From the NCBI RefSeq assembly GCF_002355595.1, contig NZ_AP017422.1, positions 6,142,823-6,206,822 of the forward strand: a stretch of DNA of 64,000 nt, read 5' to 3'. Shown here piece by piece: positions 9,281-16,203 of the stretch (the stretch's first letter is position 1; the number at the start of each line of letters is the position of its first letter). The notes under the pieces are model-generated. The model was not told the DNA's origin and did no database searches. It saw nothing but the letters and a program-made list of their open reading frames with translations. Source of the DNA: Filimonas lacunae (GTDB lineage: Bacteria > Bacteroidota > Bacteroidia > Chitinophagales > Chitinophagaceae). Made by a program: the position numbers and the translations under genes.

Positions 9281-9326
9281 TGTCTAAAGCAATAAAAGCA
9301 CCTGCAATTCTTCCCCCTGCTTCAAT

Positions 9327-9376
9327 ACTATAAAATACAAACGACAGCTAAAAAGCTGTCGTTTGTATTTTATAGT
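9327..9376. terminator. 23-bp perfect inverted repeat, probable bidirectional terminator
   Basis: Arms 9327-9349 and 9354-9376 are perfectly complementary with an AAAA loop. The stem base is A/T-rich (ACTATAAAATAC), supplying U-rich ends on both strands. It lies between the small frame at 9453 and the mod promoter and would insulate mod-res from upstream minus-strand transcription. Confidence 0.65.
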
Positions 9377-9452
9377 TGTTTTATCTACAACGATCATTTT
9401 TTGCCTACTTCCAAGGCTTACAATAGGAACAACTTTCCAGTATCAAAATTTA

Positions 9453-9635
9453 CTATTCGGAGGATACCCCTTTTTGATATTCACGGATGATTACAGTACG
9501 AAGGCTGTCGGCATCGTGTTTGGATATTTTTTCTTCGTCAAGCCTTATATAACTAACCCTGGCCTGCTGTAATACTGTGTCACGTAGTAACCTTATAGTT
9601 AAACCAGGGATGGAAAAAAGTAGAAATAGCTTCAT
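9453..9635 (-). CDS. possible small protein, unknown
   Basis: 60 codons from the ATG at 9635: a hydrophobic start (MKLFLLFSIPGLTIRLL) then a charged C-terminus (SYIRLDEEKISKHDADSLRT). The frame continues upstream of this ATG through a less protein-like segment. It lies between the pectate lyase terminator and the 23-bp hairpin. No family is recognised and no promoter is evident. The charged, helical C-terminal half is the only sign of coding. It may be spurious. Confidence 0.3.
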   Translation of the reverse strand: MKLFLLFSIPGLTIRLLRDTVLQQARVSYIRLDEEKISKHDADSLRTVIIREYQKGVSSE

Positions 9636-9706
9636 AGCTTTAGGGTATAGCGTAAATGTACAGTAAAAGAAGTTTTTTTCTGTAAATGCTGGAAACGATG
9701 GCATAG

Positions 9707-9745
9707 TCAAAAAAAGTCAGGAGCGAAATTCTCGCCTCCTGACTT
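9707..9745 (-). terminator. intrinsic terminator after the pectate lyase gene
   Basis: AAGTCAGGAG pairs with CTCCTGACTT (10 bp, with an inner CGA/TCG extension and one bulged base), followed on the minus strand by a run of seven Ts. It sits 32 bp past the stop codon. Confidence 0.8.
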
Positions 9746-9776
9746 TGCTACAATTAACTAAACCGATGTAAACAGT

Positions 9777-11768
9777 TTACCTCTTCAGGAATTTTTTTGT
9801 GATAATTTCCCTGCCATTGGATAATTGGAGAATGTAAAGACCGGGCGAAAGGCCGGCAACATTCACGGTAGTTTGGTTTCCAGTCAGTCCGGAACTTAAT
9901 ACCTGTCTTCCTACGTTGTCATATATCAGTATACCTGCATTTGCAACACGTTTCTTACTTACGTGAACATGCAGTAAGTCAACAGTAGGGTTAGGGTATA
10001 CCTGAATATTGCTCTCGCTGCTGTTCTTGAGCACAGGAGCGTTGGCGACAAGCGCAGCGCTTCCTCCTGTAAATACAAAATGGTTTAAGTTAAGCAGATA
10101 GCCGGTACCTCCCGAAAACGACAGGTACAAATCGTGTACACCGCTTGCTCCGCTAACGCTGGCCGTCATTGTGGTCCAGGTTTGCCAGCCACCCGAACTG
10201 GTAACATTAATGGCTCCTATCTGAGGGCCGCCTGCGGCATCCAGCCTGAATTTTATGGTTCCGCCGGTTGCATTGCTGGCAACACGTACGGATACACCGG
10301 TTGCGCCTGTACCAAAATCTACTCCGCTAAAACGTATCCAATCTCCATTTTCTATATAGCCAACATTCAGGCCTCCTTCACTACAGGTTTCTGTTTGTAC
10401 GCCTGACATGGAACTATAATTCTCGGCTTGCACGGTAGTATAGGGGTTTATGTTTCCGCTACCACTACCGCCGCCACCCACCAGGCTGTTGATATAAATT
10501 TCAAGCATGGTATAACCACCAGCTCCGATATTGTTTCTGTCGGCAGCATCATTGGGGTTCAATCCATTGGCTGTTTCCCATGCATTGGGCATGCCATCCT
10601 GATCAGCGTCCGCAGCAGGAGTACCATTTGCTACGGTGCCAACATTTCCGGGAATGCCGTTATCATCTTCTGTATTTATAATCTGTCCTGAAGTGCCATA
10701 GGATGTCAACTGGCTAATCAACAGATTATCAACGGCGTCTCTGGTAATAGAGGCGCCCACATTGGCAATAATATAATTGAGAGCTGCCTGTGCAGACATT
10801 AAATTGGACACGCCCGGGTAACTGTATGGTGTAGACTTTACTGTAGCCGTTTTATAATCAGTAAGAAGAGTGCCATCTAATACGCCGTCTTTATCTGCAT
10901 CTACCCAATTGTCAGATGCATACACGTTGAATGTAGGTGTTGTATTGGTAATATGGGAGTTGCCGTTGCTGGAAGGGCCATAGATGAAATAATTCCCAAT
11001 CAGGTTACACTCCGAAAGTCCTTCCGTATCTCCCATAATATAACCATGTTCTGCCCAGTTGTAAAGTACGGAGTTAATGAATTCATGCGTGCCCCTGGCC
11101 TTTGGATTGCGTGTTTTATTGTCGATATACAAACTCCTTATCATCGACCATTTACCACTTTGCAATAACCCACCTGTTGAATGGTTGGAATTATTAATTC
11201 CCTGGCTTACGATGCAGTCCTGGAAAGTAAGATTATCTATACCTGAGCCATTCACATCAAGAGTACCATCCCTTCCCCAGGATATAGAAACGTGGTCAAA
11301 TATAAAATTCTGACCAGATGCAATGCTTAAGGCATCTTTTCCGGACGTTCCATTTTTTCCCATACGAATGCGGATATACCGTATAATATTATTCCCGGCG
11401 TTACAGGCCACACCGTCTCCGTAAATGGTAATGCCACCGCCCGGTGCTGTTTGGCCTGCAATAGTAACTCCACTGGATACTACAATACGGGAGGCAACAT
11501 TGATAACTCCGCCAACATCAAATACAACCGTTCTGTTCGACTGGCTTACGGCATCGCGGAGTGAGCCCGTGCCGGCATCATTCAGGTTGGTTACATGGTA
11601 AACTGTTCCCCCCCGGCCCCCACTGGCGTAACGGCCAAAGCCCTCCGCTGTGGGAAAAGCTAATTGCTGTGCCATCGTTAACGATGCGTTTAAAAGGAAC
11701 ATACCGGCGATGCATAAACCGGTAAAACTGAAATGGATAGATGATAGGTTAAGTAAAGGTTTTTTCAT
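9777..11768 (-). CDS. secreted pectate lyase-like protein (PL1-type) with CBM6 and T9SS sorting domain
   Basis: 663 residues. A signal peptide (to about 33) is followed by a right-handed beta-helix with the start typical of Bacteroidota PL1-type pectate lyases: FPTAEGFGRYASGGRGG, LNDAGTGSLRDAV, FDHVSISWGRDGT. Next comes a Ca-binding-like DADQDGMPNAWE linker, a CBM6-type carbohydrate-binding module (VQAENYSSMSGVQT, YIENGDWIRF) and a C-terminal type A sorting domain (VYPNPTVDLLHVHV to KKFLKR). T9SS cargo crosses the outer membrane and is released or anchored on the surface. Its probable job is cleaving pectic polysaccharide outside the cell. It stands alone, without a SusCD pair or other pectinases adjacent. 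Catalytic residues were not verified individually. Confidence 0.88.
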   Translation of the reverse strand: MKKPLLNLSSIHFSFTGLCIAGMFLLNASLTMAQQLAFPTAEGFGRYASGGRGGTVYHVTNLNDAGTGSLRDAVSQSNRTVVFDVGGVINVASRIVVSSGVTIAGQTAPGGGITIYGDGVACNAGNNIIRYIRIRMGKNGTSGKDALSIASGQNFIFDHVSISWGRDGTLDVNGSGIDNLTFQDCIVSQGINNSNHSTGGLLQSGKWSMIRSLYIDNKTRNPKARGTHEFINSVLYNWAEHGYIMGDTEGLSECNLIGNYFIYGPSSNGNSHITNTTPTFNVYASDNWVDADKDGVLDGTLLTDYKTATVKSTPYSYPGVSNLMSAQAALNYIIANVGASITRDAVDNLLISQLTSYGTSGQIINTEDDNGIPGNVGTVANGTPAADADQDGMPNAWETANGLNPNDAADRNNIGAGGYTMLEIYINSLVGGGGSGSGNINPYTTVQAENYSSMSGVQTETCSEGGLNVGYIENGDWIRFSGVDFGTGATGVSVRVASNATGGTIKFRLDAAGGPQIGAINVTSSGGWQTWTTMTASVSGASGVHDLYLSFSGGTGYLLNLNHFVFTGGSAALVANAPVLKNSSESNIQVYPNPTVDLLHVHVSKKRVANAGILIYDNVGRQVLSSGLTGNQTTVNVAGLSPGLYILQLSNGREIITKKFLKR

Positions 11769-12194
11769 ATGTAAGTTTTTAGTTAAGAAACTTAATTAAG
11801 GCTATAATCGTTATTCATCAAACCTACTGGACTGAGGTTTACCAGAATGCCGTTTTTTGACTAATCTGATTCAAAAATTGGTTTATTACTTCTCTTGCAC
11901 AGTCATCATATCTTTTTTTCACCAATAGAAAGCATATTGTTCCCAGGCGAAATACAAAAGCTCCTTACATTTATCAAACTTCTTTTCAATAGGATCACTG
12001 TCATTAACCAGAAGTGCGCCCCCGGCGGTTTTACTTCCTTAATTTTTATGGGCATCATATTATCTTTGAAAAGATCGTCAATACTTGTTCCTAAGAAGCA
12101 TATTACTGGATACGATTTTATAATAAAAACGGCTGAAGGTGAAGTCCCCAGCCGTTTTAACGAAATTCATGATTTTTGTATATTGTTATACCTA
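11769..12194. other. intergenic region without a supported gene
   Basis: Contains the mnmE terminator at its left end and the upstream region of the pectate lyase at its right end. A plus-strand frame (11895-12272) runs through the terminator and into the mnmE 3' end and is judged spurious. A plus-strand TATCTTTG near 12057 resembles a -7 box but no gene follows it. Confidence 0.5.
12124..12158 (-). terminator. intrinsic terminator after mnmE
   Basis: AAAACGGCTG and CAGCCGTTTT form a perfect 10-bp stem with a 13-nt loop; the minus strand continues with T-rich sequence. It lies 36 bp past the mnmE stop. Confidence 0.85.
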
Positions 12195-13568
12195 TTATTT
12201 GCCGATACAAAATTTACTGAAAATAAAATCCAGCCTGTCATCTACCGACACCTCACCAGTAATATTTCCTAAGTAATGCAGGCACTCACGTATATCCAAC
12301 GCCACCAGATCACCCGGCAATCCTTCCTGCAAACCATTCCTTATATCATATAAAGATTGTTCTATCTTTTGCAGTGCATCAATATGTCGGGCATTAGTTA
12401 CAATAACGTTGTCACCATTCAGATCACCTGACACTGTTAAGTCAAATAATTTTTGTTTAACCTCTTCTACCCCACTTTTCTCCTTAGCCGAAATAAACAA
12501 AGCACCACTATCTGTATAAGGCAACAGGTCAATAACCTTGTCGGCTTTATTACCTGCTAAAATATATTTAATACCTGCTTCTTCCAGGTTCTTCTTCTCC
12601 TGCTCCAATTCACTTATTGATGTAGCAGATACATCAAACAGGTAAACCACCACATCGGCTTCTTTCATTTTGGCAAGGCTTCTTTCTACGCCTATGCTTT
12701 CAATTATATCACTGGTATGCTCACGAATACCTGCCGTATCTATCAACCGGAATAAAACACCATTTATATTCAATATCTCTTCAATAGTATCCCGTGTAGT
12801 ACCGGCAATATCACTTACTATAGCACGTTCTTCATTTAATAAAGCATTTAATAAAGTAGACTTACCGGCGTTGGGTTTGCCTATAATAGCCACCTGCACG
12901 CCGTTCTTAATTACGTTACCCAATCGAAAAGACTGCAACAACTTTGAAACCTGTACAGACACCCTGTTTAGCAGATCAAACAAAGCCGTACGGTCAGCAA
13001 ACTCTACATCCTCCTGGGAAAAATCCAGTTCCAATTCAATAAGTGCTGAAAACTTAATCAACTCTTCGCGCAGTTCTTTTAATACACTGGAAAATCCCCC
13101 CCGCATATTCAACAGTGCAGTTCTTTTACTGGCCTCGGTGTTGCTGGCTATGATATCTGCTACAGCTTCTGCCTGCACCAGATCCATTTTCCCATTTAAA
13201 AAGGCACGTTGCGTAAATTCACCTGGCTTAGCCATTCTAACACCTCTGGCAGCAAGGGTTTCCATTACCTGGCTTTGTATATAATGGGAGCCATGACAGG
13301 AAATTTCCACCACATTTTCGCCGGTAAAAGAACGTGGTGCGATAAACAGAGCCACAACCACCTCATCTAACACCAGAGAGCCATCTTTCAACAGGCCCAC
13401 GTGCAGGGTATGGGAAGGCTGCTCTGTTAATGATTTAGAAGGAAATAAAGTATCTACCACCTCAATAGCCTTTGTACCACTTACTCTTATCACTCCTATT
13501 GCACCCGTGCCCTGCGGAGTGGCAATGGCGGCAATTGTATCATCCCATCCAACCAGTTTTCCTAGCAT
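12195..13568 (-). CDS. mnmE: tRNA uridine-5-carboxymethylaminomethyl modification GTPase MnmE
   Basis: 457 residues, the family length. The N-terminal tetrahydrofolate-binding domain (DTIAAIATPQGTGAIGVIRVSG) is followed by a helical domain with an inserted G domain: Walker A GKPNAGKS, G2 TTRD, DTAGIREH, and the NKAD specificity motif. The protein ends in the conserved CIGK, whose Cys is needed for activity. With MnmG it modifies the wobble uridine of certain tRNAs, a universal housekeeping step. It is transcribed alone, with its own -7 box and terminator. Confidence 0.98.
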   Translation of the reverse strand: MLGKLVGWDDTIAAIATPQGTGAIGVIRVSGTKAIEVVDTLFPSKSLTEQPSHTLHVGLLKDGSLVLDEVVVALFIAPRSFTGENVVEISCHGSHYIQSQVMETLAARGVRMAKPGEFTQRAFLNGKMDLVQAEAVADIIASNTEASKRTALLNMRGGFSSVLKELREELIKFSALIELELDFSQEDVEFADRTALFDLLNRVSVQVSKLLQSFRLGNVIKNGVQVAIIGKPNAGKSTLLNALLNEERAIVSDIAGTTRDTIEEILNINGVLFRLIDTAGIREHTSDIIESIGVERSLAKMKEADVVVYLFDVSATSISELEQEKKNLEEAGIKYILAGNKADKVIDLLPYTDSGALFISAKEKSGVEEVKQKLFDLTVSGDLNGDNVIVTNARHIDALQKIEQSLYDIRNGLQEGLPGDLVALDIRECLHYLGNITGEVSVDDRLDFIFSKFCIGK

Positions 13569-13587
13569 GTTTTACTCAGTTATGCGG

Positions 13588-13595
13588 CAAAATTA
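13588..13595 (-). promoter_or_regulatory. -7 box of the mnmE promoter
   Basis: Minus strand TAATTTTG, a perfect TAnnTTTG match, 20 bp before the mnmE ATG and just past the upstream tonB terminator. No clear -33 element was identified. Confidence 0.5.
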
Positions 13596-13622
13596 CATTG
13601 TTACCGTCAATAGCCTGCATAT

Positions 13623-13650
13623 ACAAAAAATCCCGCCTTAAAAGGCGGGA
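13623..13650 (-). terminator. intrinsic terminator after the second tonB
   Basis: TCCCGCCTT and AAGGCGGGA make a 9-bp GC-rich stem with a very short (AA) loop, so the top pairs may open. Six Ts follow on the minus strand. Confidence 0.85.
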
Positions 13651-13697
13651 GCGGGAATAAAGGATTCAGGGTTGAGTGATCACGAAGCTTTCCTTTC

Positions 13698-14567
13698 CTA
13701 ATCTTCATTTACTTCAAATGTGATACGTTGACGTTGACGATATACCACATTGCGTCCGTTTTGTACAGCAGGCTCCCATTTCAGGCTTCTTTTAATCACA
13801 CGAACAGCTTCATCAGCAGCACCAAAACCTGGGTCGCTTTCCGCCTTTATTTCAGAAATATTACCGAATCTATCTACAACGAAAGAAACTGTTACGGTAT
13901 ACTTACCAGTAGGTGCGCCATTTTCAAGAGGTAAATCCCTGTTCAGATTTTTCTCCAGGAATTTTCTCCAGGCTTCCGCGCCACCAGGATACTTGGCCTC
14001 TATTTGTACAGTAGCCCTAATTGTATTCAGATCTTCTCCCATGTCTTGTCCCAAATGATCGACTCCGCCACCACCTGTACCTCCAAGCTTACCTTCTGGT
14101 AAAGCAGGCGCTTTTCCACCTGGATCTTCACCATCAGATGTAAAACTGGCTATTTGTGCTTTATCTAACTCATCAACAGTATGAACGTTATCCTCAGGCC
14201 TCATCTGATCATCTGGAATAATAATAGGAGGCGTACTCGTTAATGTTCTTATTTGCTCCAGTTGAGGAGCAGCAGCAGGCGCAGCTGCAGGTTGCTCAAC
14301 AGGCTTTTCAATTGGCTCTTCCTTCTTATGTTGTTCAACTGGCGTTAAATCAATAACGATACCTGTAAGAGCATTTGCATCTGGTTTCTTGCCACCTGCA
14401 AACAAAGTAGTCATAGAGAATATCAGCCCCACTGCAAATGTTATACCCAGTGCAGTGTATACACGCTTATCATAGGTTTTACGCAGGTTGTAGGCACCAT
14501 AAGCTTTGTTTTTGTTATCGAATAAAATATCGAGAAAGTCGGCGTTAGGGATGTTGTTGGCTTGCAT
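13698..14567 (-). CDS. tonB: TonB energy transducer (second paralogue)
   Basis: 289 residues. A cytoplasmic start (NADFLDILFDNKNKAYGAYNLR) shared with the paralogue at 16204 leads into one membrane span at about 36-56. A Pro/Ala-rich periplasmic linker and a Gly-rich patch (GGTGGGGVDHLGQD) follow. The C-terminal TonB domain contains KYPGGAEAWRKFL, GKYTVTVSFVVDRFG and GFGAADEAVRVIK. TonB carries proton-motive energy from ExbB/ExbD to SusC-type outer membrane transporters. It lacks its own exbB/exbD, so it may share those of the operon beginning at 19284. It is separated from that operon by an uncharacterised gene and the repeat region. Confidence 0.93.
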   Translation of the reverse strand: MQANNIPNADFLDILFDNKNKAYGAYNLRKTYDKRVYTALGITFAVGLIFSMTTLFAGGKKPDANALTGIVIDLTPVEQHKKEEPIEKPVEQPAAAPAAAPQLEQIRTLTSTPPIIIPDDQMRPEDNVHTVDELDKAQIASFTSDGEDPGGKAPALPEGKLGGTGGGGVDHLGQDMGEDLNTIRATVQIEAKYPGGAEAWRKFLEKNLNRDLPLENGAPTGKYTVTVSFVVDRFGNISEIKAESDPGFGAADEAVRVIKRSLKWEPAVQNGRNVVYRQRQRITFEVNED

Positions 14568-14676
14568 AGTTTCAGTATTTATTAATGAGATACTAAAACA
14601 TTTTTATTCCATACGGAGAAAGAAAAAAGATGAATTTTATTTTTCATTAATAGTATGGCAATAAATAATGGTTACA

Positions 14677-14713
14677 AAAAAGGTGCGCTGCTATTACTGC
14701 AACACACCTTTTT
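14677..14713 (-). terminator. intrinsic terminator after the uncharacterised gene
   Basis: AAAAAGGTG pairs with CACCTTTTT, with a further inner TGC/GCA pairing. On the minus strand it ends in Ts. It lies 48 bp past the stop at 14761 and so separates that gene from the downstream tonB. Confidence 0.7.
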
Positions 14714-14760
14714 ATTTTCAGCTTCCGATATATTTACCAGATTCAGAAATGGCTCTTTCA

Positions 14761-15384
14761 CTAACCTCCAAAAACAGCTATACTCACCTCACTGTTCTGG
14801 CCAACAGATTCATCGTTGCTATAACAAAGTGCCATATATTCCCGTATCTCCGCTTTACCTGGCACCTGTAGCGGCCTGGTGTCTTTGTAAGGCGAACGCT
14901 CTGCATCTCCAATCTTTATCCATTCGTCTGTACCATGAATACGAGAGAAGACAGATACACCTGTTTGCCCTTGTTTATTAAAGCCCACTTCTACGTACTG
15001 AGGAAACACGTTTACTTTAAGCGTTGGCTTAAGGGTAACCCGGTCTTGTAAAGATGTAGTATTGATAATACCCAATGCCCCTCCTATATTATCCGTAAAT
15101 AACGGATTTCGTTTTAGTACAACTGCCGCGTTAGCAATAAAACCAACCTCCTCATCGCGTACCATATTTTTAAATAACACTGCATCCATATAATCCTGTT
15201 TTTTAATAACAACAGATAGCAGGGCATCTATGCCTTTCTGCGCTTTATCTGCCAACTCTGTCACCTGTATAGGTGTAAGGCCTAAGGTAGGTCCTGCAAT
15301 GTTTATTTGTTCTTTAAAGTTGTTTAACCAACGTAGTAACTCTCCGTCTGTTCTTGGAATAAAATAACCATATTTCTTTTTCAT
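14761..15384 (-). CDS. conserved-looking protein of unknown function
   Basis: 207 residues, no signal peptide and no membrane span. The N-terminal half (IPRTDGELLRWLNNFKEQIN, LTPIQVTELADKAQKG) is predicted helical and resembles, from memory, a family of about 200-residue Bacteroidota proteins starting with an IPRxDxxFxxW-like motif. The C-terminal third (YVEVGFNKQGQTGVSVFSRI to GKAEIREYMALCYSND) looks like a beta-sandwich of fibronectin type III kind. No catalytic motif is visible. It is a single-gene unit with its own terminator, placed between two tonB paralogues and beside the 21-bp repeat array. Function unknown. Confidence 0.75.
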   Translation of the reverse strand: MKKKYGYFIPRTDGELLRWLNNFKEQINIAGPTLGLTPIQVTELADKAQKGIDALLSVVIKKQDYMDAVLFKNMVRDEEVGFIANAAVVLKRNPLFTDNIGGALGIINTTSLQDRVTLKPTLKVNVFPQYVEVGFNKQGQTGVSVFSRIHGTDEWIKIGDAERSPYKDTRPLQVPGKAEIREYMALCYSNDESVGQNSEVSIAVFGG

Positions 15385-15580
15385 GTTTTACAATTTGATA
15401 GTTCAAAAATTCCAGGTCTTCCATTGACCCGGTGCCGGAACAGTTTCCGTAACACCCTCCCCTCTGCTTCCTTTTGTACAATAATCCGGGAAAGAAGCCG
15501 GGGAAATGTGCCGGACGAATGGCCATTCTGTTGCTGCCCGATTACGATGTAAAATTGGAGAGGCGGCGAGATTTTACAAA

Positions 15581-15595
15581 ACCTGTGACACAGGT
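15581..15595. repeat. 15-bp perfect palindrome ACCTGTG-A-CACAGGT
   Basis: Two 7-bp arms round a single central base. The half-site ACACAGGT recurs at 15730-15737 and 15741-15748. It lies about 200 bp before the uncharacterised gene's start on its upstream side. It might bind a regulator; no supporting evidence beyond symmetry and recurrence. Confidence 0.35.
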
Positions 15596-15825
15596 GTGTT
15601 GGCCTCAAACGCAGTGGGGACGCGGAAAAATAGTTTTAAAAAAGTTATTTGCGGTATAGGCAATTATGACCATAAATTGGCTTACTAGCTGATAATCAGG
15701 TAAATGTGTTTTTTAAAACCTCATTTCAAACACAGGTCTGACACAGGTTTTTTGGTGAAATGCATACTGGGTAAGGGTTTTAGTATGTGTATTATGTTTT
15801 TACACATATTTAAAAGAGGCTTGAA

Positions 15826-16110
15826 ATGCTTTTTTGTTCATTCTATATTTTCACCGGAGAGTTGCCGGGTTACTCCGGATTGTTATCATTTTTCTCCGGA
15901 GAACTTTTCCGGGAAAAATGGAAGTTGCCAGATTTCCCGGGAGAGCTCCCGGATTTCTGCAGAAGATTGTTGAACATGTATGGAAGGTTTCTCGTTCTCT
16001 TCTCACAACTCTCCAGAGAAAACCGGGAGTTGTTAAATATCTCCGGGGAGTTCCCAGATTTCCAGGGAAGATTGCCCGAAATGTCCGGAGGGTTTGCATT
16101 TTATTGCTGA
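15826..16110 (+). CDS. possible 94-residue heptapeptide-repeat protein
   Basis: From residue 10 the whole translation divides into 12 consecutive seven-residue units without slippage: TGELPGY, SGLLSFF, SGELFRE, KWKLPDF, PGELPDF and so on to SGGFAFY. Position 4 is Leu or Phe in all 12 units, position 2 is Gly in eight, and position 5 is Pro in five. The ATG is preceded by AAAAGAGG at a ribosome-binding-site distance, though such sites matter little in Bacteroidota. No stop interrupts the frame. Other frames on both strands are also partly open, so translation is uncertain. It may be a non-coding repeat that merely keeps a frame. Confidence 0.35.
   Translation: MLFCSFYIFTGELPGYSGLLSFFSGELFREKWKLPDFPGELPDFCRRLLNMYGRFLVLFSQLSRENRELLNISGEFPDFQGRLPEMSGGFAFYC
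15853..16104. repeat. degenerate 21-bp tandem repeat, 12 units
   Basis: Twelve contiguous 21-bp units with consensus near TCCGGAGAGTTGCCGGATTT plus C. Well-preserved units start at 15853, 15895, 15937 and 16042; units from 15958 to 16020 are much diverged. The CCGG/CCGGA core recurs at the unit starts and again inside many units. A further TCCGGA lies at 16117, in frame but off the 21-bp register. The arrangement was read directly by hand; copy divergence was not computed. Confidence 0.8.
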
Positions 16111-16142
16111 AAACCTTCCGGAATTGTCAGAGGACCCACTTT

Positions 16143-16182
16143 TAAAACACAAAGGCCTCACCGCAGAGCGATAAGGCCTTTG
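16143..16182 (-). terminator. intrinsic terminator after the exbB-exbD-exbD-tonB operon
   Basis: CAAAGGCCT and AGGCCTTTG form a 9-bp stem with a 15-nt loop; the minus strand continues GTTTTAAA. It sits 22 bp past the tonB stop and separates the operon from the repeat array. Confidence 0.8.
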
Positions 16183-16203
16183 ATTATAGAAAGAAGTTAT
16201 CTT

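Larger units (their letters stand above)
9128..9452. other. intergenic region: mod promoter and a strong hairpin
   Basis: Apart from the TAnnTTTG box and the 50-nt hairpin listed separately, nothing recognisable was seen here. Confidence 0.5.
15385..16203. other. 819-bp gene-poor region between the uncharacterised gene and tonB
   Basis: Contains a 15-bp palindrome (15581-15595), two ACACAGGT copies 11 bp apart (15730-15748), the 21-bp tandem repeat array and the tonB terminator. Several overlapping frames of 60-103 codons are open on both strands, mostly as a side effect of the repeat. The 94-codon plus-strand frame 15826-16110 is the only one that shows regular protein periodicity. Confidence 0.7.

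Noticed and set aside
11895-12272. 125-codon plus-strand frame
   Set aside because: It runs through the mnmE terminator and into the mnmE coding sequence in antisense; composition not protein-like.
12670-13284. 204-codon plus-strand frame opposite mnmE
   Set aside because: Antisense shadow of the MnmE G domain and helical domain.
15474-15510. CCGGG-rich stretch as a second tandem repeat
   Set aside because: The CCGG cores are 12-13 bp apart and irregular; no consistent period or shared unit with the 21-bp array.
15851-16099. 82-codon minus-strand frame across the repeat array
   Set aside because: Open because 21-bp units contain no stop in that frame, but shows no better regularity than the plus-strand frame.
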